NCBI GenBank assembly: GCA_902597545.1 | Contig: CACJYD010000001.1 | Coordinates: 124,001-188,000 of the forward strand | Length of the DNA: 64,000 nucleotides | Source: an uncultured Bacteroidota bacterium | Lineage (GTDB): Bacteria; Bacteroidota; Bacteroidia; Flavobacteriales; Flavobacteriaceae | Direction: 5' to 3' | Part shown: one piece after another, positions 1 through 8,432 of the stretch | Numbering within the stretch: the stretch's first letter is position 1 | How the letters are laid out: every line of letters begins with the position of its first letter | Notes under the pieces: generated by a model | Told to the model about the DNA's origin: nothing | Seen by the model: only the letters and a program-made list of their open reading frames with translations | Database searches by the model: none | Translations under genes and position numbers: made by a program

Positions 1-87
1 GTTTATAAGACTATCAATTTTATTTATGTCTTGCGAATGGTTTAACAAGCTTTTAAGAATAAAAAGTAAAACAATAAATATTCTCAT
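1..87 (-). CDS. Secreted protein of unknown function, N-terminal fragment
   Basis: This is the first 29 codons of a minus-strand gene cut by the left edge. The start ATG overlaps the stop codon of the upstream sulfatase in an ATGA arrangement, which implies translational coupling in one operon. The peptide starts MRIFIVLLFILKSL and continues NHSQDINKIDSLIN, so a short hydrophobic export signal is followed by a polar segment. Too little is present to assign a family. The gene call is supported by the ATGA overlap and the signal-peptide shape. Confidence 0.6.
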   Translation of the reverse strand, partial: MRIFIVLLFILKSLLNHSQDINKIDSLIN

Positions 88-1586
88 GAAATTTCTGGGA
101 TTTCAAGCTCAAAATCTTTAGCTTTTCTTTTCTCAATTATCAACTGAGTGTGTAACAAATTAATTTTGTCTTTATAAATTGGATTATTAATGTTATTCTC
201 ATTTTCGCCAGGATCAAGAATTAGGTCATAAAATTCCCAATTCGGAGAAGTTTTCGTTTGATTCGTTCCAGATTTTCCTAATCCTTCACCATAATTATAA
301 ATCAATTTAAAATTTTTAGATCTTATGCCTAAGTGTGCAGGTCTTTTTATATCGTGTTGCCAGTATCTGTAATAAATATAATCTCTTGATTTTTTATCCT
401 CATTCAATAAATTATTCTTGAAACTGTAACCTTGAAAACTATCAGGCTGAGAAATCCCAGCAAAATCTAACAAAAGTGAAGGGATATCAATATTTAATAT
501 TAGGTCATCTATTCTCTTTTCTTTTGGTAATTCATTAGGATAAGAAATAACAAAGGGCATCCTTGCAGACTCTTCATAAAACCATCTTTTATCCATGTAA
601 CCGTGCTCACCTAAAAAATATCCTTGGTCAGAAGTGTAAATTATAATTGTATTATCAATCATTTTCTCCTTTTCTAAGTAGTCTAATATTTTAACAATAT
701 TATCATCAATTGCTGCACCGCTTTTTAGAAAATCTCCAATGAATTTTTGATAAGTTTTAGACCTAATTTCTTTTTTATTTAGACCATCAACAGAAAAAGG
801 TAAACCAGGATATCGCCCAGTATTATTTTTGGTATCATTGACCCAACGTTCTGTTAAATTCTCAACAATCTGACCAATATGCTTTCTTCCAGATTGCAAT
901 GGATCAAATTCATAGAGTGAGCTTGGTTCAGGGAATACCATATTTTTATTTAAATCTTTGTTTCGTTCTGGATAATCGAATGGTTCATGTGTTGCTTTAA
1001 AATGAGTCATTAAAAAAAATGGCCTTGTGTTATCTATTTTCTTTAACCATTCTATTGAACTATCGCCAATTATGTCTGCTGAAAATCCCTTTTCCTTTTT
1101 TCCTCCTCTGCTTCCATCTTCCCAATTTTCTTTTGTTTTAAAATATGGATCGTTATATAAACCTTGCCCAGGAAGAACTTTATAATAGTCAAAACCGCTG
1201 GGCTCTTTTTTTAAATGCCATTTACCTACAATGGATGTTTGATAACCATTATTTTTTAAAATCTTAGCTACATTTAATGAATCTGGATCAAGAGCGTCAG
1301 GCAAATTATAGACGCCGTTTACATGGCTATATTGTCCGGTTAAAATTGAAGCTCTACTAGGTACACAAATTGCATTTGTACAAAACATATTGTCCAAGAC
1401 AACTCCTGACTTTTCAAGTCTTTTTATACCATCATTTTTAACATAATCTTTTAGTATACCACCATATATTCCCCATGATTGAGAAGTGTGGTCATCTGAC
1501 ATTATAAACAATATATTAGGCTTATTAATTTCATCATTTTTGCAACTTACTATGATAAATGCTATTAGTAATAGTACTTTTTTCAT
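84..1586 (-). CDS. Sulfatase lipoprotein (formylglycine type, S1 family)
   Basis: Predicted to hydrolyse sulfate esters on an extracellular or periplasmic substrate. Residues 1-15 are a lipoprotein signal ending at Cys15 (IIVSC). The alkaline-phosphatase-fold sulfatase core follows: metal-binding DD at 31-32, the CVPSR motif at 74-78 whose Cys is converted to formylglycine in this family, GKWHL near 120, and TSDQGYFLGEHG in the C-terminal half. At 500 aa it is full length. No sulfatase-maturation enzyme lies in the window, so activation depends on one elsewhere. It is coupled by ATGA to the partial gene at the left edge and is divergent from the DUF255 gene. The S1 subfamily and substrate cannot be set by eye. 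Confidence 0.93.
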   Translation of the reverse strand: MKKVLLLIAFIIVSCKNDEINKPNILFIMSDDHTSQSWGIYGGILKDYVKNDGIKRLEKSGVVLDNMFCTNAICVPSRASILTGQYSHVNGVYNLPDALDPDSLNVAKILKNNGYQTSIVGKWHLKKEPSGFDYYKVLPGQGLYNDPYFKTKENWEDGSRGGKKEKGFSADIIGDSSIEWLKKIDNTRPFFLMTHFKATHEPFDYPERNKDLNKNMVFPEPSSLYEFDPLQSGRKHIGQIVENLTERWVNDTKNNTGRYPGLPFSVDGLNKKEIRSKTYQKFIGDFLKSGAAIDDNIVKILDYLEKEKMIDNTIIIYTSDQGYFLGEHGYMDKRWFYEESARMPFVISYPNELPKEKRIDDLILNIDIPSLLLDFAGISQPDSFQGYSFKNNLLNEDKKSRDYIYYRYWQHDIKRPAHLGIRSKNFKLIYNYGEGLGKSGTNQTKTSPNWEFYDLILDPGENENNINNPIYKDKINLLHTQLIIEKRKAKDFELEIPEIS

Positions 1587-1661
1587 AATTTATTATAAGT
1601 GTTTATTTTAATAAATTAAAGAGTAAATTAGGAATTAATTTCCAAATCATTAATTTAATTG

Positions 1662-3755
1662 ATGAGAACAGAAAAAATATTTTTTTTAGTCATTGCTTTT
1701 TTCTTTTCACTAACTAGCTATGCTCAAAATAGGATGAATAAACTCAGTAATGAAAAAAGTTTATACTTGAAGCAGCACTCTACAAATCCAGTGGATTGGA
1801 TGCCTTGGAATCAGAGCGCCTTAAAACTTGCATCTAAGCAAAACAAGTTATTAATCATTAGTGTCGGATATTCATCGTGTCATTGGTGCCATGTGATGGA
1901 GGAAGAAACATTTAGTGATGAACAAGCTGCAGAAATTATGAACTCAAAATTTATAAATATCAAAGTTGACAGAGAAGAAAGACCTGATATTGATGAACTT
2001 TATATGAAATCATTGGTTTTGATGACAGGCAGTGGAGGTTGGCCAATGAATATAATTGCACTTCCGGATGGTTCTCCCATTTGGGGAGGAACATACTTAC
2101 CAAAAGAAAATTGGATTACTGTCTTAAACCAAATTAGTGATTTATACAATGAGAGATATGATGATGTTTTAGAATACTCAGTGAAGTTAAAAGAAGGACT
2201 ATCTCCGAAAAAAATCATTAACTATGAAATTAAGGAATCAGAATTATTTTCTCAAATTAGAGATGCAAGTGATTTTGCATACAAATCTCTTGATACAGAT
2301 AATGGGGGATTAAAATCAAATCAAAAATTTCATTTACCGTCTTTAATTGATTTTTTTCAAAAAGGTAGTTATCATTTCAAAGAAAGAAAGTATTTAGAAT
2401 TTACAGACTTAACATTAAAAAACATAGCATATGGTGGTATTAATGATCATGTTGATGGAGGATTGCATAGATATACTGTAGATTCAATTTGGCACATTCC
2501 TCACTTTGAAAAAATGCTTTATGATAATGCACAAATGCTTTCGGTTTTTTCCAGAGCTTACAAAAGAAATAATGATAAAGTGTATAAAAAACTAATTGAT
2601 GATATATTCGACTTTTTAGAAAACAATTTGACAGGGGATAATGGTTTAATTTTTTCAAGTATTTCAGCTGTGACAGAAATTGGTAAAAATAAAATTGAGG
2701 GGGATTATTATGTTTGGGATAAAGATGAAGTAAAGGATATTTTGCAAGAAGATTTTGATTTGTTTAAGGAATATTTCAATTTAAATCAAGATGGACTGTG
2801 GGAAAAAAATAAATATGTATTAAAAAGAATTAATGATGATGATTTTTTTACTAAAAAATATAATATCTCATCAAAAAAATTAAAATCTGTCATTTCGGAG
2901 TCTATCACAAAGCTTAGAAAATCAAAAGAAAAAAGAGAAAAGCCAATCATTGATAAAAAGGTCCTAACAGCGTGGAATGCTCTGACGGCAATAGGCATGT
3001 CCAATGCATTTCAATCAACTGGAGAAAAAAAATTCATTGAAAAAGCTGTAGATATTGTTTACGCAATTGAGGAAAATTTAATTAATAATGATTTAACAGT
3101 AAAAAGATCATTATCAATTTCCAATGAAAATATTCTATTCTTGGAAGATTATAGTTATTTGATTTCAGCATACTTAAGTTTATATCAATCAACTTTTAAT
3201 TATGATTTTATCGATAAAGCTGATGCATTGTCAAAGAAGGCTATTGCAATCTTTGCTGATAAAAACTCTTCCTTTTTAAAGTTTAGCTCTGATCAATCAT
3301 TGTTATTTTCAGAAAATTTATTTGTAAATCAAGATGGTGTTGTGCCTTCGGCAAATTCTGTAATGTGTAAGAATTTATTTTTATTGTCTCATCACACTGG
3401 AAATAGAGATTTTTTAAATATTGGCAAATCCATGTTAAATGAAATTTCGACTCAGCTAATTAGTAACCCACTTGATTATATGAACTGGCTGAGCGTATCA
3501 TTAGACTATTATGATAAGTTCTATGAAGTTGTTATTTCAGGTAAAAAATCAATCGAAATGGCCAATGAAATTAATTCAATTTACCTACCAAATATATTAA
3601 TTGCTACATCAAAAAAAGATAGCGAAAAATATTTGCTTAAAAATAGATATATTAAAGGTGAAAATCTCATTTATGTATGTGTAAATAACACTTGTAAATA
3701 TCCTGTAAATAATGTAGAAGCAGCTTTGAAATTAATAACTAATAACAATGAATAA
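1662..3755 (+). CDS. DUF255 (YyaL/SPATA20-type) thioredoxin-fold protein
   Basis: A 697-aa protein of the DUF255 family, which joins an N-terminal thioredoxin-like domain to a C-terminal (alpha/alpha)6 barrel like that of GlcNAc 2-epimerases. Its biochemical role is not established. The thioredoxin part shows NPVDWMPW and a CHWC redox motif at about residues 73-76, then KVDREERPDID and GSGGWPMN, all typical of the family. Residues 1-22 form a cleavable signal peptide (ending SYAQ), so this copy is exported. The ATG at 1662 is chosen over the TTG one codon earlier. Its end overlaps the next sulfatase by 8 bases, so the two are co-translated. Confidence 0.88.
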   Translation: MRTEKIFFLVIAFFFSLTSYAQNRMNKLSNEKSLYLKQHSTNPVDWMPWNQSALKLASKQNKLLIISVGYSSCHWCHVMEEETFSDEQAAEIMNSKFINIKVDREERPDIDELYMKSLVLMTGSGGWPMNIIALPDGSPIWGGTYLPKENWITVLNQISDLYNERYDDVLEYSVKLKEGLSPKKIINYEIKESELFSQIRDASDFAYKSLDTDNGGLKSNQKFHLPSLIDFFQKGSYHFKERKYLEFTDLTLKNIAYGGINDHVDGGLHRYTVDSIWHIPHFEKMLYDNAQMLSVFSRAYKRNNDKVYKKLIDDIFDFLENNLTGDNGLIFSSISAVTEIGKNKIEGDYYVWDKDEVKDILQEDFDLFKEYFNLNQDGLWEKNKYVLKRINDDDFFTKKYNISSKKLKSVISESITKLRKSKEKREKPIIDKKVLTAWNALTAIGMSNAFQSTGEKKFIEKAVDIVYAIEENLINNDLTVKRSLSISNENILFLEDYSYLISAYLSLYQSTFNYDFIDKADALSKKAIAIFADKNSSFLKFSSDQSLLFSENLFVNQDGVVPSANSVMCKNLFLLSHHTGNRDFLNIGKSMLNEISTQLISNPLDYMNWLSVSLDYYDKFYEVVISGKKSIEMANEINSIYLPNILIATSKKDSEKYLLKNRYIKGENLIYVCVNNTCKYPVNNVEAALKLITNNNE

Positions 3756-5166
3756 TAAAACTTTAAAATACTTTTCGGTCATACTCATAATTTTTCTTTT
3801 TGGGTGTAATAAATCAATTGAAAAATCACCTAACATTGTATTTATTTTAACTGATGATTTAGCTTACGCAGATTTAAGTTCATATGGTTCGGAATTTATA
3901 GAAACACCAAACCTTGATAAAATGGCTGAAGAGGGTGTTAAAATGACTTCATATTATGCAGCTCAAGCTGTTTGTTCAGCTTCACGAGCAGCAATTTTAA
4001 CAGGATGTTATCCAAATAGATTGGGTATTAGCGGTGCTTTTGGCCCAAAATCAAAAAGAGGTATAAATCCAGAAGAATTATTATTATCTGAAATGTTAAA
4101 GGAAAATAATTATAAAACTGGCATTTTTGGAAAATGGCATTTGGGAGATGCAGAAAAATTCCTACCCACAAATCATGGATTTGATGAATTTTATGGGATA
4201 CTTTTTTCTAATGACATGTGGAAATTCCATCCTGAGAGACCGCAAGATTATCCTGATGATTTGATGCTTTACAGAAACGAAACCCCAATACAATCGATAA
4301 TAGACCAATCGGATTTAACCAAAGACATCACAGACGAAAGCATAAGATTTATTGAAGAAAATAAGGATAATCAATTTTTCTTATATATAGCACATCCTCA
4401 ACCTCATGTTCCACTTTTTGCATCAAAAGATTTTAATGGTAGCACTGGAAATGGTTTGTTTGCAGATGTTATTTCTGAAATCGATTTTTCAACAGGTAGA
4501 GTTATTGAAGCGTTGGAAAAACATAATTTAACGGAAAATACTATTGTTGTTTTTACATCAGATAATGGTCCATGGCTTTCCTATGGGGACCATGCAGGTT
4601 CATCAGGTATATACAGAGAGGGTAAAGGTACTGCTTGGGAAGGCGGTCAAAGAGTTCCATGTATAATAAAGTATCCAAAAGAAATAAAAGCTAAAACAAT
4701 AATTGATGAACCAGTAATGGGTATAGATTGGATGCCAACTTTCTCACATATTACGGGCTCAAAATTATCAACCAATAAAATCGATGGAAAAAATATTTGG
4801 CCATTACTAACTCAAAAAGAAAATAAATCTCCTCACAAAGAATTATATTTTTATTATAGACAAAATGAACTACATGCAGTGCGATCAGGAGATTGGAAAT
4901 TATATTTTCCAAGGTCATATAGAACATTAAATGGAAAACCAGGAGGAAAAGATGGTGTACCTGTTAAATATGAAAATAATATTGTAAAATCTAATGAACT
5001 GTATAATTTAAAAGAGGATCCTAGCGAAACAACAAATGTTTACTCTGAATATATAGAAAAAGCTAAAGAGCTTGAGAAAATGGGAGAAAATGCGAGACAA
5101 GAATTAGGAGACGCACTAACCTCTAGAGTCGGTAGTGGTGTTAGAAAAATTGGATCAATAGATTAA
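3748..5166 (+). CDS. Sulfatase lipoprotein (arylsulfatase A-like)
   Basis: Second S1-family sulfatase of the locus, 472 aa. A lipoprotein signal ends at Cys20 (FLFGC). The metal-binding DD is at 36-37, and the formylglycine motif is CSASR at 76-80, the CxAxR variant of the motif, followed by AAILTG. GKWHLGD and FTSDNGPW complete the active-site set. The sequence differs clearly from the other sulfatase, so the two probably act on different sulfate positions or sugars. It starts inside the end of the DUF255 gene and is followed 10 bases later by the asparaginase-like gene, so it belongs to a plus-strand operon reaching at least to 8265. Confidence 0.93.
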   Translation: MNNKTLKYFSVILIIFLFGCNKSIEKSPNIVFILTDDLAYADLSSYGSEFIETPNLDKMAEEGVKMTSYYAAQAVCSASRAAILTGCYPNRLGISGAFGPKSKRGINPEELLLSEMLKENNYKTGIFGKWHLGDAEKFLPTNHGFDEFYGILFSNDMWKFHPERPQDYPDDLMLYRNETPIQSIIDQSDLTKDITDESIRFIEENKDNQFFLYIAHPQPHVPLFASKDFNGSTGNGLFADVISEIDFSTGRVIEALEKHNLTENTIVVFTSDNGPWLSYGDHAGSSGIYREGKGTAWEGGQRVPCIIKYPKEIKAKTIIDEPVMGIDWMPTFSHITGSKLSTNKIDGKNIWPLLTQKENKSPHKELYFYYRQNELHAVRSGDWKLYFPRSYRTLNGKPGGKDGVPVKYENNIVKSNELYNLKEDPSETTNVYSEYIEKAKELEKMGENARQELGDALTSRVGSGVRKIGSID

Positions 5167-5176
5167 AATAATAAGG

Positions 5177-6151
5177 GTGAGTAGAAGAAAATTTATAACA
5201 AATACTTTTTTAGGTTCCATTGCAACAAGTAGCATAGGTTTTAATTTAAATGATTCAAATCTTAAAAAGTTTAGTGTTCCTAGAATTATTTCAACATGGA
5301 ATCATGGGTTAGGTGCTAACAAAGTTGCATGGACAAATTTGAAAGATGGAAAAGGAGGTCTTACTGCCGTTGAACAAGGAGTTCGAGTTTCTGAGGATGA
5401 TCCGAACGAACGATCAGTTGGTCTTGGCGGGCTTCCAGATAGAAAAGGAAATGTCACTCTTGATGCCTGTATAATGGATAAAAATAATGATTGTGGTGCA
5501 GTCAGTTTTTTGCAAAATATTAAAAATCCGATATCAGTGGCTAGGCTTGTTATGGAAAAAACACCTCATGTTATGTTAACAGGAAAAGGAGCCTATGATT
5601 TTGCTATTGAACAAGGTTTTAAATCTGAAAATTTATTAACTGAAAAATCTAAGGAAGATTGGCTTAAATGGTTAGAGAAATCAAATTATAAACCAACAAT
5701 AAATATAGAAAATCATGATACAATAAGTATGTTATTAATTGATTCAAATAGAGACATCTTTGGAGCTTGTACTACCAGTGGAGCTGCATGGAAAATTCAT
5801 GGAAGAGTTGGTGATTCTCCAATTATTGGTGCAGGCCTTTTTTTAGATAATGATGTTGGAGCAGCAGCAGCAACAGGTCTAGGAGAAGCTGTGATCAGAA
5901 CTGCAGGCAGTGCAATGGTCGTAGAAATCATGAGACAAGGTGCATCACCATTAGAAGCTTGTAAAGAAGTTGTGAATAGAATATCAAAAATTCATCGAAA
6001 CAGGCCTGAGTGGGAATATCTTCAGGTTGGTTTTATTGCTCTAAACAAGAATGGAGAACACGCTGGCTACAGTCTAAAAAAAGGATTCAATTACGCTTTA
6101 AAAGATGATGAAAATGAAAAAATGATAGACGCAAATTTTAAAATTAAATAA
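5177..6151 (+). CDS. Glycosylasparaginase (N4-GlcNAc-asparaginase) homologue, Ntn hydrolase
   Basis: 324 aa, closely resembling bacterial aspartylglucosaminidases, which cleave the GlcNAc-Asn bond after glycoprotein breakdown and mature by self-cleavage before a nucleophilic Thr. That Thr is seen at 182 in HDTISM, followed by ACTTSGAAWKIHGRVGDSP, which supplies the substrate-binding Arg and Asp, and by TGLGEAVIRT. The N-terminus SRRKFITNTFLGSIATSS is a twin-arginine-like export signal, so it is expected to be exported folded. The start is GTG at 5177; no ATG fits. It overlaps the next gene by one base (TAATG). A plain isoaspartyl peptidase is less likely given the glycosylasparaginase-type motifs. 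Confidence 0.88.
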   Translation: MSRRKFITNTFLGSIATSSIGFNLNDSNLKKFSVPRIISTWNHGLGANKVAWTNLKDGKGGLTAVEQGVRVSEDDPNERSVGLGGLPDRKGNVTLDACIMDKNNDCGAVSFLQNIKNPISVARLVMEKTPHVMLTGKGAYDFAIEQGFKSENLLTEKSKEDWLKWLEKSNYKPTINIENHDTISMLLIDSNRDIFGACTTSGAAWKIHGRVGDSPIIGAGLFLDNDVGAAAATGLGEAVIRTAGSAMVVEIMRQGASPLEACKEVVNRISKIHRNRPEWEYLQVGFIALNKNGEHAGYSLKKGFNYALKDDENEKMIDANFKIK

Positions 6152-8265
6152 TGGAAGAAATAATTAAATATTTAGGAAATTTCCATCCTGTTATTTTACA
6201 CCTTCCAATCGGTGCTTTCTTATTTACTTTACTGCTTTTTATTTATGGAAAGTTTAGTAAAATTGAACTTACAATTCCAATTCGATTAGGTTTAGTATTT
6301 TCTTTTATTTCTGCTATAATTTCATCCATACTTGGATTTATACTACAGTACTATGGAGATTATGATGGGAACTTGATTGATTTTCATATGTGGCTTGGTA
6401 TATCAACTACAATTTTATTCGGTATAATTTATTATTTACATAAGCAGAACAATAATCATAAATATTTGCCTCAATTTTTTGGTGTTTCATCTCTATTATT
6501 GGTTTTTACTGGTCATTTTGGAGGGTCAATTACGCATGGGAAGGATTATCTAAAGTTGCCTGAATTTGAACAGAAAGTTCAATTTGTTAATTATGATAGT
6601 ATTCAGGTTTTTAAACAGGTAATATCTCCAATAATTAACACAAAATGTGTTAAATGTCACAACATGTCAAAAAGTAAAGGGGGGCTAATGTTAGCGAGCT
6701 CTTTTGATATTCTAAAAGGAGGTGAAAATGGGCAGATTTTTACAGCTAATAATTCTGCAGAAAGCAAGCTTTATTACTATTTAAATTTACCACTAGACGA
6801 TAAGATGCATATGCCACCTGATGGTAATTCACAACTTAACGATAATGAGAAAAATTTGATTAAAATGTGGATAGACAGTGGAGCTCCATTTGAAGGGCAC
6901 ATGAAAATTTCTGACAATTCATTTTCAACAGAAATTTTAAATTATCTACCTCCAATAAACACTTATGTCGATCCTCCTTCAAAGAAAAATCTAATCAATC
7001 TTTTGGAAAATGACTTTAGAATTGAAAAAGTAAGTGCTGAATCTAATTTTATTGATGTAAAATATTTAGGAAATTCTTTTAACTCAAAAAAACTTAATCT
7101 ACTTTTAAAAATATCAGAAAATATTCAAAGACTTGACTTGTCAAATATTGATCTATCAAGTGTCAATATATCAAAGTTAAAAGAGTTAAAAAACATTAAA
7201 TATTTAAATCTATCAAAAACAAATTTATCAGGAAAAAATTTAGAAATACTTCCTGAAAATTTAGAACTTTTGATAATCAACAGTAATCCTATTCAAGCTC
7301 CCCAATTAATAAAGATTGCAAATAATCCTTTTGTCAATAAAATTTTTGCTTACAATACTGTAAATAATGAAAAATTGGAGAAATCATTAACTAGTGAAAC
7401 AAATAATAAATTGTTTTTTGGAATGTCGCTAAAAGATTTTTCTAGCCTTGAAGGTTTTCCCCTTGAAAAACCAATCATTGAGGCTAACGGAATCGAGGTG
7501 AATCCAAATCCAATTACTGATATAAATCCATCATTTAATAGGATATTATTTGTTGACTCTTTGGAGGTTAGGGTTAATAGAGCGATTTCGGATCCAACTT
7601 ATCGATTCACAACTAATGAGACAGAACCTGATAGCCTTTCTAGTATATATAATGAATCTATAATTTTTACTAAATCAGGGAATTTTAACGTTAAGGCATT
7701 CAAAGAAGGATATCGTAACAGTGTAACAAAATCTTTCTATTTTGATAAAATAAAAGCAAATGTCGATAACTATAATTTATTAACTAAACCTTACGACCCT
7801 TACAACAATGATATTTTATTTGATGGTCAATTAGGATCCCTTGACTTTCGTGATGGAAAATGGAATGGAGTTTTTTACGAGGAAGATGAAGAAAAGGCAA
7901 AACAACAGGGAAGAAAAGAAAATTCTGGAAATTTAATTGTTGATTTTGACTTGCCTAAAAATAAAAATGTTTCTGAAATTGCAGTTTCCTGTATGGAGAG
8001 CATCAATGTAGGATTTATTCTCCACCCTGAATCAATAAGTTTATATGACATTTCAAATGGATCAGAAAAACTAATTTCTTCCATTTCTATACCTAAATCT
8101 GATGTTGATGAGCCAGACTCAAAAAAGGTTTTTAAATTAAGCTTAAATCAAAAAAATATTGAAAGGGTTAGACTAAAGATTATTAGCAATAAAAAACTTC
8201 CTAAAGGCCATGTTGCTGAAGGTGAGCCTGCATGGGTATTTGTAGATGAAATATTTTTGCTATAA
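6151..8265 (+). CDS. Membrane protein with DUF2231-like helices, CxxCH cytochrome-type site and C-terminal sugar-binding-like domains
   Basis: 704 aa. About four transmembrane helices fill residues 10-125 and resemble DUF2231 membrane domains (FHPVILHLPIGAF). A planctomycete-type cytochrome c domain follows, with haem motif CVKCH at 166-170 and a later MHMPPDG that could give the distal Met. Residues 310-420 are leucine-rich. Residues about 440-520 look like a chitobiase C-terminal domain, and the last 150 residues like a galactose-binding or discoidin domain. It may couple a redox centre to surface carbohydrate binding, but no function is known. It overlaps the asparaginase gene by one base. 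A 167-base gap separates it from susC. Confidence 0.75.
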   Translation: MEEIIKYLGNFHPVILHLPIGAFLFTLLLFIYGKFSKIELTIPIRLGLVFSFISAIISSILGFILQYYGDYDGNLIDFHMWLGISTTILFGIIYYLHKQNNNHKYLPQFFGVSSLLLVFTGHFGGSITHGKDYLKLPEFEQKVQFVNYDSIQVFKQVISPIINTKCVKCHNMSKSKGGLMLASSFDILKGGENGQIFTANNSAESKLYYYLNLPLDDKMHMPPDGNSQLNDNEKNLIKMWIDSGAPFEGHMKISDNSFSTEILNYLPPINTYVDPPSKKNLINLLENDFRIEKVSAESNFIDVKYLGNSFNSKKLNLLLKISENIQRLDLSNIDLSSVNISKLKELKNIKYLNLSKTNLSGKNLEILPENLELLIINSNPIQAPQLIKIANNPFVNKIFAYNTVNNEKLEKSLTSETNNKLFFGMSLKDFSSLEGFPLEKPIIEANGIEVNPNPITDINPSFNRILFVDSLEVRVNRAISDPTYRFTTNETEPDSLSSIYNESIIFTKSGNFNVKAFKEGYRNSVTKSFYFDKIKANVDNYNLLTKPYDPYNNDILFDGQLGSLDFRDGKWNGVFYEEDEEKAKQQGRKENSGNLIVDFDLPKNKNVSEIAVSCMESINVGFILHPESISLYDISNGSEKLISSISIPKSDVDEPDSKKVFKLSLNQKNIERVRLKIISNKKLPKGHVAEGEPAWVFVDEIFLL

Positions 8266-8375
8266 TCTTAAATAATCACCCCAGAAATTACTGAAAATCA
8301 AAAATTTAGAGTTTTTTTTACCATTTTCATAAATAAATATGCTATTTACTTCCATATTATCAATTAAAAAATTCG

Positions 8376-8383
8376 TAAATTGC
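8376..8383 (+). promoter_or_regulatory. Possible susC promoter -7 element
   Basis: TAAATTGC followed by ACCC lies 50 bases before the susC ATG. It resembles the Bacteroidetes -7 box TAnnTTTGC but lacks one T, and no clear TTG sits 19-20 bases upstream. The surrounding 167-base gap (8266-8432) holds no gene and no clear hairpin, so this is the best candidate start signal for susCD. Confidence 0.35.
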
Positions 8384-8432
8384 ACCCTAATTAACTAAAT
8401 AATTATTTAACAATTAATTAAAATAAACACTT

